In this document: positions 44,372 through 54,712 of the stretch, piece after piece
Numbering within the stretch: position 1 is the first letter of the stretch
Layout: the number at the start of each line of letters is the position of its first letter
Assembly (NCBI GenBank): GCA_013696965.1
Contig: JACCXN010000093.1
Coordinates: 57,760 to 121,759, forward strand
Direction: 5' to 3'
Length of the DNA: 64,000 nucleotides
Source: Bacteroidota bacterium
GTDB lineage: Bacteria > Bacteroidota > Bacteroidia > JACCXN01
Program-made: the position numbers and the translations under genes
The notes under the pieces: model-generated
Database searches by the model: none
What the model saw: only the letters and a program-made list of their open reading frames with translations
Told to the model about the DNA's origin: nothing

Positions 44372-44444
44372 ATAAAAAAAGAGAAAAACTGCAATGGAAA
44401 TGAAAATTATCCGTTAGATTTATGCAGTTTTTCTCTTTTTTTAT
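44372..44444 (+). terminator. Intrinsic terminator/attenuator between rpsU and xerC
   Basis: Perfect 22-bp inverted repeat (44372-44393 with 44423-44444) around a 29-nt loop, the 3' arm ending in a T-run. The 3' arm runs right up to the xerC ATG at 44443, so an upstream start at 44422 would put the terminator inside the coding region. Confidence 0.7.
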
Positions 44445-45324
44445 GGCTATTAACCGGTTTCTTCAATATCTCGAATTCGAGAAAAGATATTCAGCCCACA
44501 CAATTACCGCTTATAAAGGGGATCTTGAGGAATTCTGTTTATTTATTGAACATGAATATGCTCAAAAGGATGTAATTACTGCCAATTACATGCAAATCCG
44601 TTCCTGGCTCGTAACCTTAATCGAAAACAAGCTTAGTCCTAGAACCGTTACCAGGAAAATTTCAACACTCAAATCATTTTATCATTATTTATTGTGTCAC
44701 CAGGAAATTTCCATAAATCCTATGACAAAGATACTTTCACCTAAAACTGGAAAAAAACTTCCTGTTTTTGTAGAAAAGGAGAAAATGGAAACTCTATTGA
44801 ATGGCAAAGAGTTTGATAATGATTTTGAAGGAATCAGGGATAGGTTAATTATAGAGCTGTTGTATTGCACAGGAATGAGATTAAGCGAGTTGATAAATAT
44901 TAAAATCAAGGATGTTGATGTTTATAACTCAACAGTTAAAGTGTTAGGGAAAAGAAATAAGGAAAGAATAATACCTGTTTTAAATCATTTGAACAATTTA
45001 ATCAAAACCTATTTGGAATCTACTCATCCAACTCCTGAGGAAAATGCATCAAATTTAATTACTACTGTAAAAGGTAAAAAAGTTTACCCTAAATTGATTT
45101 ATAGAACGGTAAATACTTACCTTAGCAAAATTACTACTGCTGATAAGAAGAGTCCGCATGTGTTAAGACATACTTTTGCAACTCATATGCTTAATAACGG
45201 ATCAGAATTAAATGCAATAAAAGAATTGCTTGGCCATGCAAATTTATCTGCAACCCAGGTATACACACACAACACAATTGAAAAATTAAAATCTATTTAT
45301 AAACAGGCTCATCCAAAAGCCTAA
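44443..45324 (+). CDS. xerC: Site-specific tyrosine recombinase XerC
   Basis: About 293 residues from ATG 44443 (MAINRFLQYLEFEKRYS). An upstream ATG at 44422 would translate the terminator stem (MQFFSFF) and is unlikely. The N-terminal SAM-like DNA-binding domain is followed by the catalytic domain: CTGMRLSELI (Arg), VLGKRNKER (Lys region), SPHVLRHTFATHML (H-x-x-R) and LLGHANLSATQVYTH (His and the nucleophile Tyr). With XerD it resolves chromosome dimers at dif. No sign of phage association. Confidence 0.95.
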   Translation: MAINRFLQYLEFEKRYSAHTITAYKGDLEEFCLFIEHEYAQKDVITANYMQIRSWLVTLIENKLSPRTVTRKISTLKSFYHYLLCHQEISINPMTKILSPKTGKKLPVFVEKEKMETLLNGKEFDNDFEGIRDRLIIELLYCTGMRLSELINIKIKDVDVYNSTVKVLGKRNKERIIPVLNHLNNLIKTYLESTHPTPEENASNLITTVKGKKVYPKLIYRTVNTYLSKITTADKKSPHVLRHTFATHMLNNGSELNAIKELLGHANLSATQVYTHNTIEKLKSIYKQAHPKA

Positions 45325-45344
45325 AAAATCAGGAGGATAGAATC

Positions 45345-45644
45345 ATGACCAGAGACATTCAAACAGTAAATTTTAATGCAGAACCAGAATTAATTGATTT
45401 TGTAAATGAAAAATTAACAAAGCTTCATCAATACTTTGATGGAATTGTTGCCATTGAAGCTTATCTTAAGCTTGATAACAACAGTGAGGAAGACAATAAA
45501 ATTGCTGAGATAAGGGTTTTTATACCCGGCAGTGATTTGTTTGCAAAGAAAAAGGGAAAGTCTTTTGAGGAGGCAATTGATCAGGCAACGGATTCTGTAA
45601 AAAGGCAGGTTCAAAAGCACAAAGAAAAAATAAAAGGATTATAA
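45345..45644 (+). CDS. hpf: Ribosome hibernation-promoting factor (HPF/YfiA, short form)
   Basis: 99 residues. The sigma-54-modulation/S30AE fold: FNAEPELIDFVNEKLTKLHQYFDGIVAIEAYLKL, then EIRVFIPGSDLFAKKKGKSFEEAIDQATDSVKRQVQKHKEK. The short form lacks the C-terminal dimerisation domain. It binds the 30S decoding region and stabilises idle ribosomes in stationary phase. It lies 20 bp after xerC. Confidence 0.95.
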   Translation: MTRDIQTVNFNAEPELIDFVNEKLTKLHQYFDGIVAIEAYLKLDNNSEEDNKIAEIRVFIPGSDLFAKKKGKSFEEAIDQATDSVKRQVQKHKEKIKGL

Positions 45645-45687
45645 ACCAAACCAATAGGAAAAAAAATAAAAAATGTCAGATTTATTT

Positions 45688-45718
45688 TTTGGTACTTAAT
45701 TAAATTTGTATAGCTTTG
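45688..45718 (+). promoter_or_regulatory. Promoter of the tRNA-tuf operon
   Basis: TTTG (45688-45691), a 19-bp spacer and TAGCTTTG (45711-45718) form the best Bacteroidota -33/-7 pair in the window. Immediately downstream, around 45719-45750, a short CAGTCC...GGGCTG hairpin with a T-run would form the start of the transcript. Confidence 0.65.
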
Positions 45719-45797
45719 CAGTCCTTTTTAAAAAGAGGGCTGTTTTTGTTTAATAAGTCGTTATAATAAAAAAACAAAAACAGAAGTATTTAAGATT

Positions 45798-45871
45798 GCC
45801 GATGTAGCTCAGCTGGCCAGAGCAGCTGATTTGTAATCAGCGGGTCGGGGGTTCGAATCCCTCCATTGGCT
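45798..45871 (+). tRNA. tRNA-Thr (UGU)
   Basis: 74 nt. Acceptor GCCGATG pairs with CATTGGC (one G-T), D-arm GCTC...GAGC, anticodon loop TTTGTAA (TGT), T-loop GGTTCGAATCC. CCA is not encoded. Confidence 0.96.
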
Positions 45872-45902
45872 CTTGTTCTTTTTGTATTAGGAATAAATAG
45901 GA

Positions 45903-45983
45903 GGGGAGATTCCAGAGTGGCTAAATGGGACGGACTGTAAATCCGTTGCGAAAGCTTCGAAGGTTCGAATCCTTCTCTCCCCA
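45903..45983 (+). tRNA. tRNA-Tyr (GUA)
   Basis: 81 nt with the long variable arm of tRNA-Tyr. Acceptor GGGGAGA pairs with TCTCCCC; anticodon loop CTGTAAA (GTA); T-loop GGTTCGAATCC. Confidence 0.96.
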
Positions 45984-46004
45984 CTTGGCTTTTTGAAATT
46001 AAAA

Positions 46005-46077
46005 GCGGAAGTAGCTCATTTGGTAGAGCATCAGCCTTCCAAGCTGAGGGTGGCCGGTTCGAGCCCGGTCTTCCGCT
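46005..46077 (+). tRNA. tRNA-Gly (UCC)
   Basis: 73 nt. Acceptor GCGGAAG pairs with CTTCCGC; anticodon loop CTTCCAA (TCC); T-loop GGTTCGAGCCC. Confidence 0.96.
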
Positions 46078-46083
46078 CAATAG

Positions 46084-46117
46084 CGTGTGTGACTCTGTAA
46101 TTTCAGAGTTGCACACG
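46084..46117 (+). other. RNA hairpin between tRNA-Gly and tRNA-Thr
   Basis: CGTGTG-TG-ACTCTG and CAGAGT-TG-CACACG make a 14-bp stem (two tandem G-U pairs in RNA) closing a 6-nt loop. It may be a processing signal for RNase III in the tRNA precursor; no T-run of terminator type follows. Confidence 0.6.
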
Positions 46118-46124
46118 TTTAAAA

Positions 46125-46196
46125 GCCGATGTAGCTCAGTGGTAGAGTGCGTCCTTGGTAAGGACGAGGTCACGGGTTCAAGTCCCGTCATTGGCT
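46125..46196 (+). tRNA. tRNA-Thr (GGU)
   Basis: 72 nt. Acceptor GCCGATG pairs with CATTGGC (one G-T); anticodon loop TTGGTAA (GGT); T-loop GGTTCAAGTCC. Confidence 0.96.
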
Positions 46197-46300
46197 CTTA
46201 GCTATTGAGTTATTAAAGATGGTTTTTATAGTAAAAACGAGTAAAATAAATTTAAAAAAAAGATTAAAATTAATCTAAACTGTTAAACACTAAATTAAAA

Positions 46301-47488
46301 ATGGCTAAAGAAAAATTCGACCGTTCCAAGCCCCACTTGAATATTGGAACTATTGGTCACGTTGACCACGGTAAAACTACCTTAACTGCTGCAATCACTA
46401 CTGTGCTTGCTTCTAAAGGATTGTCAGAAATGAGATCTTTTGACTCAATTGATAATGCTCCTGAAGAAAAAGAAAGAGGTATTACCATTAATACATCTCA
46501 CGTAGAATATTCAACTGCAAGCAGGCATTATGCCCACGTTGACTGTCCTGGTCACGCGGATTATGTTAAAAATATGATTACTGGGGCTGCCCAAATGGAT
46601 GGTGCAATACTTGTTGTTGCTGCTACTGATGGTCCAATGCCTCAAACTAGAGAACATATCCTTTTAGCTCGCCAGGTTGGTGTGCCTAAAATTGTTGTTT
46701 TTATGAACAAGGTTGACCTTGTTGATGACGAAGAACTTTTGGATCTTGTTGAAATGGAAATCAGAGAATTACTTTCTTTCTACGATTTTGATGGTGATGC
46801 TACTCCTATTATCAGAGGTTCTGCTCTTGGTGGTTTGAATGGTGATGCTGCTTGGGTAGATAAGATTATGGATTTGATGGATGCTGTTGATGCTTTCATT
46901 CCAATTCCTCCACGTGAGGTTGATAAGCCTTTCCTTATGCCTGTTGAAGATGTTTTCTCTATCACTGGTAGAGGTACTGTTGCAACTGGTAGAATCGAAA
47001 CTGGTGTTATTAACTCTGGTGAAGAAGTTACAATTCTTGGTATGGGCGAAGCTCCAATCAAGTCTGTTGTTACTGGGGTTGAAATGTTCAGAAAAATATT
47101 AGACAGAGGTGAAGCAGGTGATAACGTTGGTCTTCTTTTAAGAGGTATTGAAAAAACTCAAATTAAAAGAGGTATGGTAATTGCCAAGCCAGGAACTATC
47201 ACTCCACATACTGAATTCAAAGCAGAGGTTTATATCCTTAAAAAAGAAGAAGGTGGACGTCATACTCCATTCCAGAACAAATACCGTCCTCAGTTCTACT
47301 TAAGAACTACTGACGTTACTGGAGAAATCTTTTTGCCTGAAGGTAGAGAAATGATTATGCCTGGTGATAACGTTACTATAAGTGTTGTGCTTATTGTTCC
47401 TGTTGCCCTTAACAAAGGTTTAAGATTTGCAATCCGCGAAGGTGGAAGAACAATCGGTGCTGGACAGGTAACTGAAATTATCAAGTAA
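46301..47488 (+). CDS. tuf: Translation elongation factor Tu
   Basis: 395 residues, full length. GTP-binding motifs [16 protein letters not shown] and NKVD are present, and the usual beta-barrel domains follow ([13 protein letters not shown], then [18 protein letters not shown]), ending [10 protein letters not shown]. It delivers aminoacyl-tRNA to the ribosome. The T of the effector loop ([13 protein letters not shown]) is conserved. The C-terminal third has no substitutions that suggest kirromycin-type resistance. Confidence 0.99.
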   Translation: MAKEKFDRSKPHLNIGTIGHVDHGKTTLTAAITTVLASKGLSEMRSFDSIDNAPEEKERGITINTSHVEYSTASRHYAHVDCPGHADYVKNMITGAAQMDGAILVVAATDGPMPQTREHILLARQVGVPKIVVFMNKVDLVDDEELLDLVEMEIRELLSFYDFDGDATPIIRGSALGGLNGDAAWVDKIMDLMDAVDAFIPIPPREVDKPFLMPVEDVFSITGRGTVATGRIETGVINSGEEVTILGMGEAPIKSVVTGVEMFRKILDRGEAGDNVGLLLRGIEKTQIKRGMVIAKPGTITPHTEFKAEVYILKKEEGGRHTPFQNKYRPQFYLRTTDVTGEIFLPEGREMIMPGDNVTISVVLIVPVALNKGLRFAIREGGRTIGAGQVTEIIK

Positions 47489-47504
47489 TTTTTAAATAAT
47501 TTAG

Positions 47505-47548
47505 TGGTAAAATGGCACTTCGGTATTAACCGGAGTGCCTTATTACCA
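47505..47548 (+). other. Hairpin between tuf and tRNA-Trp
   Basis: GGCACTTCGG and CCGGAGTGCC (one G-U) with flanking TGGTAA/TTACCA make a long stem with a 6-nt loop. No T-run follows, so it is more likely a processing or stability element than a terminator. Confidence 0.55.
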
Positions 47549-47658
47549 ATAAAAATAGTGATAGGGGAAAACCAATTTTACAAGCCACTCTTGAAATTTT
47601 TAAATATTGGCGAAATGAGGAGACATTGCAACTCAAAAAGGAATAAAATTAATCCTAT

Positions 47659-47731
47659 ACGGGTGTAGCTCAATTGGTAGAGTAGTGGTCTCCAAAACCA
47701 TTGGCTGGGAGTTCGAGTCTCTCCACCCGTG
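47659..47731 (+). tRNA. tRNA-Trp (CCA)
   Basis: 73 nt. Acceptor ACGGGTG pairs with CACCCGT; anticodon loop CTCCAAA (CCA); T-loop AGTTCGAGTCT. It precedes secE, as in many Bacteroidota. Confidence 0.96.
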
Positions 47732-47752
47732 CTACTTAAGATAATTAAAAGT

Positions 47753-47944
47753 ATGAATAAAATTAAATTATATTTTGAAGATACATACAGCGAACTGGTT
47801 AATAAAGTTACCTGGCCTAGCTGGAAAGAGCTTCAATCAAGCGCAATAATTGTAATGGTTGCATCCGTTATTATTGCTTTAATTGTTTTTGCAATGGATA
47901 AGGCCTTCGGGGAAATTCTCCGTATGTTTTATAATTTATTTTAA
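47753..47944 (+). CDS. secE: Preprotein translocase subunit SecE
   Basis: 63 residues from ATG 47753 (MNKIKLYFEDTYSELVNKVTW). A longer reading frame starts inside the tRNA-Trp gene and is rejected. The amphipathic NKVTWPSWKELQSSA segment and one membrane helix (about 32-50) are the SecE features. It stabilises SecY in the inner membrane. Confidence 0.95.
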   Translation: MNKIKLYFEDTYSELVNKVTWPSWKELQSSAIIVMVASVIIALIVFAMDKAFGEILRMFYNLF

Positions 47945-47959
47945 TCTGGCGTGAAAATT

Positions 47960-48508
47960 ATGAGTGAAGTAGAAAAAAAATGGTATGTTGTTCGTGCAAT
48001 TAGCGGTCAGGAGAAGAAAGTAAAGCAATATATTGAATCTGAAATTAGCCGTTTGGGCCTTACTGATTTTGTTTCCCAGGTTCTTATTCCTACGGAAAAA
48101 ATTTATCAGATTAGAAAAGGTAAAAAGGTAAGCAAGGAAAGAAGTTTTTTTCCTGGCTATATTCTTATTGAAGCTGCTCTTACAGGTGAAATTCCTCATA
48201 TAATAAAAAATATTACCGGTGTAATTGGGTTTTTAGGAGCCAGAGGGGAAGAAAAACCAGTGCCTCTTAGAGAATCTGAGGTTAACAGGATTTTAGGAAA
48301 AGTTGATGAGCTTGCTGAAAGCAGAGAAGAATTAAATAATCCATTTATCGTTGGGGAATCGGTTAAAGTTGTTGATGGACCTTTTAATAGCTTTACTGGA
48401 GTTATTGAGGAAATAAACGATGAAAAGAAGAAGTTAAAAGTAATGGTTAAAATATTTGGAAGAAAAACCCCCTTGGAACTTAGTTTCATGCAGGTTGAGA
48501 AGGAGTAA
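47960..48508 (+). CDS. nusG: Transcription termination/antitermination factor NusG
   Basis: 182 residues from ATG 47960 ([25 protein letters not shown]); a GTG at 47951 would add three residues. The NGN domain is followed by the KOW motif ([25 protein letters not shown]). It binds RNA polymerase and couples transcription with translation or termination. It lies 15 bp after secE. Confidence 0.97.
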   Translation: MSEVEKKWYVVRAISGQEKKVKQYIESEISRLGLTDFVSQVLIPTEKIYQIRKGKKVSKERSFFPGYILIEAALTGEIPHIIKNITGVIGFLGARGEEKPVPLRESEVNRILGKVDELAESREELNNPFIVGESVKVVDGPFNSFTGVIEEINDEKKKLKVMVKIFGRKTPLELSFMQVEKE

Positions 48509-48591
48509 GACATAAATATTTTGATCCTTTTTTATAAACAGAATACAAACAATAATTTAATATAAAGAAACTAGAAAAAAGAAATAGGAAT

Positions 48592-48620
48592 GGTTTAGCT
48601 TCCAAACTATAACCTTTTTT
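48592..48620 (+). terminator. Possible terminator/attenuator ahead of rplK
   Basis: GGTTTAG and CTATAACC pair with one bulge and an 8-nt loop, followed by six T. It lies in the 144-bp gap between nusG and rplK, so it may end the nusG transcript or attenuate the ribosomal operon. Confidence 0.35.
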
Positions 48621-48652
48621 GATTTCTGATTTTAATTTCAAAACTAAATAAA

Positions 48653-49096
48653 ATGGCAAAAGAAATAGGAGCAGTAATCAAGCTTCAAATTAAAGGAGGG
48701 GCTGCTAATCCTGCACCTCCAATCGGCCCCGCTTTAGGTGCTAAGGGTGTAAACATCATGGAGTTCTGTAAGCAATTTAATGCCAGAACACAAGAGAAAG
48801 CCGGTAAAGTTGTTCCCGTGGTTATTACTGTTTATACAGATAAATCATTTGAATTTATTACCAAAAATCCACCTGTTCCGGTTTCCCTTTTAGAAGCTGT
48901 GAAAACTAAATCAGGTTCTGCTGAGCCTAACCGTAACAAAATTGGTTCCGTTAATTGGGATCAGGTGAAGGAAATTGCAGAATTTAAAATGTCCGATTTA
49001 AACTGTTTTTCAGTTGAATCAGCCATGAAAATGGTGGCCGGCACTGCAAGAAGTATGGGAATAACAGTTTCAGGAGAAGCGCCTTTTAAAATTTAA
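48653..49096 (+). CDS. rplK: 50S ribosomal protein L11
   Basis: 147 residues. [41 protein letters not shown] is the L11 N-terminal domain; ARSMGITV is the conserved C-terminus. It forms the GTPase-associated centre with 23S rRNA and the L10-L12 stalk. Confidence 0.99.
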   Translation: MAKEIGAVIKLQIKGGAANPAPPIGPALGAKGVNIMEFCKQFNARTQEKAGKVVPVVITVYTDKSFEFITKNPPVPVSLLEAVKTKSGSAEPNRNKIGSVNWDQVKEIAEFKMSDLNCFSVESAMKMVAGTARSMGITVSGEAPFKI

Positions 49097-49107
49097 TAAG
49101 ACAAAAG

Positions 49108-49797
49108 ATGGCTAAGTTGACTAAGAATCAGAAATTGGCACTATCCAAAATGGATACCCAAAAAGCATATCAATTATCAGAGGCAGCTTCCCTGGTTAAA
49201 GATATTACCACAGTAAAGTTTGATGCATCAGTAGATCTTAATATCCGTTTAGGTGTTGATCCTCGTAAAGCAAATCAAATGGTTAGAGGTATTGTTACTT
49301 TACCTCACGGTACTGGTAAAACTATTAAAGTTCTTGTTTTGTGTACTCCCGATAAAGAAGCAGAAGCTAAAGAAGCGGGCGCTGACTTTGTAGGTCTTGA
49401 TGAATTTATCGAAAAGATCAAAGGCGGATGGACAGACGTTGATGTTATTATTACCACTCCTACAGTTATGGGTAAAGTTGGTGCATTGGGTAAAATTTTA
49501 GGACCAAGAGGTTTGATGCCTAATCCTAAAACAGGTACTGTGACTATGGAAGTTGGAAAGGCGGTTAATGATGTAAAAGCTGGTAAAATCGACTTCAAGG
49601 TTGACAAACATGGTATTGTTCACGCATCTATTGGAAAAGTTTCTTTTTCACCTGATAAAATCATGGAAAATGCCCATGAATTGTTACAATCCATCATTAA
49701 ATTAAAACCTTCAGCTGCTAAAGGTACTTACGTAAAAAGTATCTATATGTCAAGCACTATGAGTCCGGGGATTCAAATTGATACCAAATCAATTTAA
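49108..49797 (+). CDS. rplA: 50S ribosomal protein L1
   Basis: 229 residues, full length. [29 protein letters not shown] and [19 protein letters not shown] are the L1 signatures. It binds the mobile L1 stalk of 23S rRNA, and in other bacteria represses its own operon by binding the mRNA leader. Confidence 0.99.
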   Translation: MAKLTKNQKLALSKMDTQKAYQLSEAASLVKDITTVKFDASVDLNIRLGVDPRKANQMVRGIVTLPHGTGKTIKVLVLCTPDKEAEAKEAGADFVGLDEFIEKIKGGWTDVDVIITTPTVMGKVGALGKILGPRGLMPNPKTGTVTMEVGKAVNDVKAGKIDFKVDKHGIVHASIGKVSFSPDKIMENAHELLQSIIKLKPSAAKGTYVKSIYMSSTMSPGIQIDTKSI

Positions 49798-49833
49798 TAT
49801 CCTAAGGCACCTAAATTTTAAATAAAAAAGCTG

Positions 49834-50355
49834 ATGAAAAAAGAAGAAAAAAATATAATTATTGAATCATTAACTGAACAGTTAAATGCAAATCCTAATT
49901 TCTATTTAACTGACGTTTCTGAGTTAACTGTTGCCAAAACCAATATTTTAAGAAGATCTTGTTATGGAAAGGGTGTTAAACTTTTAACAGTTAAAAATAC
50001 GCTTTTAAGAAAGGCCATGGAAAATACAGGTCGTGATTATTCAGAAATGTTTAATGCACTTAAAGGACCAACGGCTATTATGTTTAGCGAAGGAGCTAAT
50101 GTTCCTGCTAAAATCATTAAAGATTTCCGTAGAACAAATGCAAAGCCTGTTTTAAAAGCAGCTTTCATCGAACAATCTTTTTATCTTGGTGATAGCCAAC
50201 TTGATGCTCTTGTTAGCCTTAAATCTAAAAATGAGCTTATTGCAGATATCATCGCATTACTTGAATCTCCTGCTAAAAATGTTATTTCAGCCCTTCAATC
50301 AAGTGGCGGTAAACTTGCAGGAATTCTAAAAACTTTGTCTGAAAAAGGCGAATAA
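49834..50355 (+). CDS. rplJ: 50S ribosomal protein L10
   Basis: 173 residues. The N-terminal rRNA-binding part contains NILRRSCYGKGVKLLTVKNTLLRKAM; the C-terminal helix (NVISALQSSGGKLAGILKTLSE) carries the L7/L12 dimers. It forms the base of the ribosomal stalk. It lies 36 bp after rplA. Confidence 0.98.
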   Translation: MKKEEKNIIIESLTEQLNANPNFYLTDVSELTVAKTNILRRSCYGKGVKLLTVKNTLLRKAMENTGRDYSEMFNALKGPTAIMFSEGANVPAKIIKDFRRTNAKPVLKAAFIEQSFYLGDSQLDALVSLKSKNELIADIIALLESPAKNVISALQSSGGKLAGILKTLSEKGE

Positions 50356-50420
50356 TCAAAATCAGTACGCACTCTTCCAATTCAATAAATTAAGTAAATT
50401 AACTAAAACAAACAAATAAA

Positions 50421-50798
50421 ATGGCAGATTTAAAAGCTTTTGCAGAGCAGTTAGTAAATCTAACAGTAAAAGAGGTAAGTGAATTAGCACAAATATTAAA
50501 AGACGAATATGGCATTGAACCAGCTGCTGCTGCAGTTGTTGCAGGTCCTGCTGCCGGTGGTGGTGGTGCTGCCGTTGAAGCTGAGAAAACATCATTTGAT
50601 GTGATCCTTAAAGCTGCAGGCGGAGCTAAATTAGCCGTTGTTAAACTTGTAAAAGATTTAACCGGCCTAGGTCTTAAAGAAGCTAAAGAATTAGTAGACG
50701 GTGCTCCTAAAGCAGTTAAAGAAGGTGTTTCTAAAGAAGAAGCAGAATCTTTAAAGGCTCAGTTAATAGAGGCAGGGGCAGAAGTTGAGATTAAGTAA
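50421..50798 (+). CDS. rplL: 50S ribosomal protein L7/L12
   Basis: 125 residues. An N-terminal dimerisation helix ([22 protein letters not shown]), an Ala/Gly-rich hinge ([19 protein letters not shown]) and the C-terminal factor-binding domain ([38 protein letters not shown]). It recruits translation GTPases. Confidence 0.99.
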   Translation: MADLKAFAEQLVNLTVKEVSELAQILKDEYGIEPAAAAVVAGPAAGGGGAAVEAEKTSFDVILKAAGGAKLAVVKLVKDLTGLGLKEAKELVDGAPKAVKEGVSKEEAESLKAQLIEAGAEVEIK

Positions 50799-50822
50799 TA
50801 TACTGATCTTCAATATTTAATT

Positions 50823-50858
50823 GGTTTAGGTCTCATTTACTTGAGGCCTAAGCCTTTT
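50823..50858 (+). terminator. Attenuator-type hairpin between rplL and rpoB
   Basis: GGTTTAGGTCTCA and TGAGGCCTAAGCC form a 13-bp stem with two G-U pairs and a 6-nt loop, followed by TTTT. The position matches the partial terminator that lets ribosomal genes be transcribed more than rpoBC in many bacteria. Confidence 0.65.
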
Positions 50859-50900
50859 GCTGTTTACTATAGTTTATTTTACAATTAAAACCCGTGTACA

Positions 50901-53900
50901 TTGGAGCCTAAAAATAAAAATCAAAGAATAAGCTTTACATCCACTAAAAATCAGTTAGAGTATCCTGATTTTTTGGATATACAGATTAAATCATTTCAGG
51001 ATTTTTTCCAGTTGGAAACTACTTCAGAAAACAGACAGAATGAAGGGTTGTATAAAGTTTTCGCTGAGAACTTTCCTATTTCTGATGCTCGTAATAACTT
51101 CGTGTTGGAATTTTTGGACTATTTTATAGATCCTCCAAGATATTCCCTTGAAGAATGTATTGAAAGAGGCCTTACTTATAGTGTGCCCCTTAAAGCAAAA
51201 TTGAAATTATATTGTACCGATCCCGAACATGAGGATTTTGAAACTATTGTTCAGGATGTATATCTAGGTACAATTCCATATATGACACCAAAAGGTACCT
51301 TTGTTGTTAATGGCGCTGAAAGAGTTGTTGTATCCCAATTGCACCGTTCTCCTGGAGTTTTCTTCGGACAGAGTTGGCATGCAAACGGTACCAAATTATA
51401 TTCTGCCAGGGTTATTCCATTTAAAGGTTCCTGGATTGAATTCGCTACGGATATCAACAATATCATGTATGCCTATATCGATCGTAAAAAGAAATTGCCG
51501 GTTACTACACTTCTAAGAGCTATTGGTTACGAGAGTGACAAAGATATACTTGAGATATTTGATCTTGCTGATGAAGTAAAGGTTTCTAAAACTGCACTTA
51601 AAAAAGTTGTTGGTAGAAAACTTGCTGCCAGAGTGCTTAAAACTTGGATCGAAGATTTCGTAGATGAAGATACTGGTGAGGTAGTTTCTATAGAACGTAA
51701 TGAAATTATTATTGATCGTGAAACCATTGTTGGTGACGAACATATTGATATGATACTTGATTCGGGAGCGAAAGTTGTTATTCTTCACAGAGAAGACATC
51801 AATTCTGCTGATTATGCAATTATCTATAATACTTTACAAAAAGATACCTCAAATTCAGCTAAAGAAGCTGTTGAGCATATTTACCGTCAATTAAGAAATG
51901 CTGAACCACCTGATGAGGAAACAGCAAGAGGTATTATTGACAAATTGTTCTTTTCTGATAAGCGTTACGATCTTGGTGAAGTTGGTAGATACAGAATCAA
52001 CAAGAAATTGTATGTTAACAGTACTGATGCAAACAGAGTTTTAACTAAAGATGATATTATTTCAATCATTAAATACCTTATTGAACTTATAAATTCTAAG
52101 GCTGATGTTGATGATATTGATCACTTGAGCAACAGGAGGGTTCGTACAGTTGGTGAACAACTCTACAGCCAGTTTGGTGTTGGTCTTGCACGTATGGCAA
52201 GAACAATCCGCGAGCGTATGAATGTTAGGGATAATGAAGTTTTTACCCCTGCCGATCTTATCAATGCTAAAACACTTTCCTCTGTAATAAATTCATTTTT
52301 TGGTACAAATCAGTTATCACAGTTCATGGATCAAACCAATCCACTAGCTGAGATTACCCACAAAAGAAGAATGTCGGCACTAGGGCCTGGTGGTTTATCC
52401 AGAGAAAGAGCCGGTTTTGAGGTTCGTGACGTTCATTACACCCATTATGGCCGTTTATGTACTATTGAAACTCCTGAGGGACCTAATATTGGTCTTATTT
52501 CTTCCCTTTGCGTTTATGCTAAGATAAATAAGTTAGGTTTTATTGAAACCCCTTACCGCTCTGTAAAAGACGGTATCGTTGAACTTAATAAGCCTGTTAC
52601 TTATTTAACTGCCGAGGAAGAGGATGCTAAAATTATTGCACAGGCAAATGCCGTTATCAATGATAAAGGTGAATTTGCAAATGCTAAAGTTAAAGCAAGA
52701 TTTGAAGGTGATTTCCCCGTGATTGAACCTGATAAACTTGATTTAATGGACGTTGCTCCTAACCAGATTGCCTCTATTGCTGCATCATTGATTCCTTTCC
52801 TGGAGCATGATGATGCTAACAGAGCATTGATGGGATCAAATATGCAGCGCCAGGCTGTTCCGCTTTTAAAGCCGGAAGCTCCTATCGTTGGGACTGGTCT
52901 TGAAGGACTTGTTGCAAGAGATTCCAGAGTTCTTATTAATGCTGAGGGTGATGGTGTTGTTGAATATGTTGATGCAAACCAAATCATAATCAGATATAAC
53001 CGTACTGACGATGACAGATTGGTTAGCTTTGATGACGATACTAAATCATATAAGCTTACTAAATTCAGAAAAACTAACCAGGGTACTTGTGTAAACCTTA
53101 AACCAATTGTAAAAAAAGGTCAAAAGGTTAAACCAGGTCAGGTACTTTGCGAGGGTTACGCCACACAGGATGGTGAACTTGCTTTAGGACGTAATCTTAA
53201 AGTTGCTTTCATGCCTTGGAAAGGGTATAATTTTGAGGATGCTATCGTTATATCTGAGAGAGTTGTAAGAGAGGATATTTTTACTTCTATACACATTGAT
53301 GAATTTGTTCTGGAGGTTAGAGATACTAAACTTGGAATGGAAGAATTAACAGCAGATATTCCAAATGTGAGCGAAGAGGCAACTAAAGATTTAGATGCAA
53401 ATGGACTCATAAGAATTGGTGCTGATGTTAAAGAAGGCGATATACTTATTGGTAAAATTACACCAAAAGGTGAAACAGATCCTTCTCCTGAGGAGAAATT
53501 GCTTAGAGCCATATTTGGTGATAAAGCAGGAGATGTTAAGGATGCAAGTTTAAAGGCGCCTCCATCACTTCAAGGTGTGGTAATTGATAAAAAATTATTC
53601 GCCCGTTTGATTAAAGATAAAAAATCAAAGGTTGAAGAAAAATCAGTTCTATCTAAAGTAGAAGAAGAATATAAGCAGGCTGCAGCTGAATTAAAGGCTA
53701 AACTTGTTGATAAACTGTTTTTACTTGTTAATGGTAAAACTTCTCAAGGAGTTGCTGATTATTTCAAAAATACTGTTGTTCCTAAAGGAACTAAGTTTGT
53801 ACAAAAAGTTCTTCAAGGAATCGATTACGCCAATATTAATCCTAATAAATGGACAACCGATAAGGAAAAGAATGATCAAATCAAGGATTTGCTTCACAAT

Positions 53901-54710
53901 TATAACATTAAAGTGAATGATTTGCTTGGTATTTACAAGCGTAAAAAATTCACTTTGACAATTGGTGATGAATTACCTTCTGGAATCGTGCAGCTTGCTA
54001 AAATTTATATCGCTAAGAAAAGGAAACTTAAAGTAGGTGATAAAATGGCTGGTCGTCACGGTAACAAGGGTATCGTTGCAAGAATTGTAAGGGATGAAGA
54101 TATGCCATTCCTTGAGGATGGAACTCCGGTAGATATCGTTTTGAATCCTCTTGGTGTACCTTCAAGGATGAACATTGGACAGATTTATGAAACTATTCTT
54201 GGATGGGCAGGTAAAAACTTAGGATTGAAATTTACCACTCCAATTTTTGACGGTGCTTCCCTTGATGATATCAATTCATATTCAGATCAAGCTGGTATTC
54301 CACGTTTTGGTAAAACTTACCTTTATGATGGTGGTACAGGCGAGCGATTTGACCAGACTGCTACAGTTGGAGTAATTTATATGCTCAAACTAGGCCATAT
54401 GATTGATGATAAGATGCATGCTCGTTCAATCGGACCATACTCATTGATTACGCAACAGCCATTAGGTGGTAAAGCGCAGTTTGGTGGTCAGCGTTTTGGA
54501 GAGATGGAGGTTTGGGCTCTTGAAGCATTCGGAGCTGCCAATATTCTTCAGGAAATGCTAACAATTAAATCTGATGATGTGCTTGGAAGAGCTAAAGCTT
54601 ACGAAGCTATTGTTAAAGGTGAAAATATGCCAACTCCTGGTATTCCAGAATCCTTTAATGTATTGCTTCATGAGTTAAGAGGCTTGTGCCTTGATATTAC
54701 GCTTGATTAA
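50901..54710 (+). CDS. rpoB: DNA-directed RNA polymerase subunit beta
   Basis: 1269 residues, start TTG at 50901 ([14 protein letters not shown], like other Bacteroidota RpoB). The rifampicin region [34 protein letters not shown] shows no classical resistance residue at the Gln, Asp, His or Ser positions. The block [16 protein letters not shown] has Thr (residue 521) where Pro is nearly invariant. GMKRRK-type motifs [15 protein letters not shown] and the C-terminal [29 protein letters not shown] are normal. Essential core enzyme subunit. Confidence 0.99.
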   Translation: MEPKNKNQRISFTSTKNQLEYPDFLDIQIKSFQDFFQLETTSENRQNEGLYKVFAENFPISDARNNFVLEFLDYFIDPPRYSLEECIERGLTYSVPLKAKLKLYCTDPEHEDFETIVQDVYLGTIPYMTPKGTFVVNGAERVVVSQLHRSPGVFFGQSWHANGTKLYSARVIPFKGSWIEFATDINNIMYAYIDRKKKLPVTTLLRAIGYESDKDILEIFDLADEVKVSKTALKKVVGRKLAARVLKTWIEDFVDEDTGEVVSIERNEIIIDRETIVGDEHIDMILDSGAKVVILHREDINSADYAIIYNTLQKDTSNSAKEAVEHIYRQLRNAEPPDEETARGIIDKLFFSDKRYDLGEVGRYRINKKLYVNSTDANRVLTKDDIISIIKYLIELINSKADVDDIDHLSNRRVRTVGEQLYSQFGVGLARMARTIRERMNVRDNEVFTPADLINAKTLSSVINSFFGTNQLSQFMDQTNPLAEITHKRRMSALGPGGLSRERAGFEVRDVHYTHYGRLCTIETPEGPNIGLISSLCVYAKINKLGFIETPYRSVKDGIVELNKPVTYLTAEEEDAKIIAQANAVINDKGEFANAKVKARFEGDFPVIEPDKLDLMDVAPNQIASIAASLIPFLEHDDANRALMGSNMQRQAVPLLKPEAPIVGTGLEGLVARDSRVLINAEGDGVVEYVDANQIIIRYNRTDDDRLVSFDDDTKSYKLTKFRKTNQGTCVNLKPIVKKGQKVKPGQVLCEGYATQDGELALGRNLKVAFMPWKGYNFEDAIVISERVVREDIFTSIHIDEFVLEVRDTKLGMEELTADIPNVSEEATKDLDANGLIRIGADVKEGDILIGKITPKGETDPSPEEKLLRAIFGDKAGDVKDASLKAPPSLQGVVIDKKLFARLIKDKKSKVEEKSVLSKVEEEYKQAAAELKAKLVDKLFLLVNGKTSQGVADYFKNTVVPKGTKFVQKVLQGIDYANINPNKWTTDKEKNDQIKDLLHNYNIKVNDLLGIYKRKKFTLTIGDELPSGIVQLAKIYIAKKRKLKVGDKMAGRHGNKGIVARIVRDEDMPFLEDGTPVDIVLNPLGVPSRMNIGQIYETILGWAGKNLGLKFTTPIFDGASLDDINSYSDQAGIPRFGKTYLYDGGTGERFDQTATVGVIYMLKLGHMIDDKMHARSIGPYSLITQQPLGGKAQFGGQRFGEMEVWALEAFGAANILQEMLTIKSDDVLGRAKAYEAIVKGENMPTPGIPESFNVLLHELRGLCLDITLD

Positions 54711-54712
54711 TT

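Noticed and set aside
45790..46191. Open frame of 133 codons on the - strand across four tRNA genes
   Set aside because: It is the antisense of the tRNA genes and reads as the well-known spurious peptide of the GGIRTPDPL type, an artefact of tRNA sequence.
47729..47752. Longer secE start at GTG 47729
   Set aside because: It lies inside tRNA-Trp; the ATG at 47753 begins the family-like sequence.
50362..50595. Antisense frame rich in Gln/His opposite rplL
   Set aside because: It mirrors the Ala/Gly hinge codons of rplL and has no support of its own.
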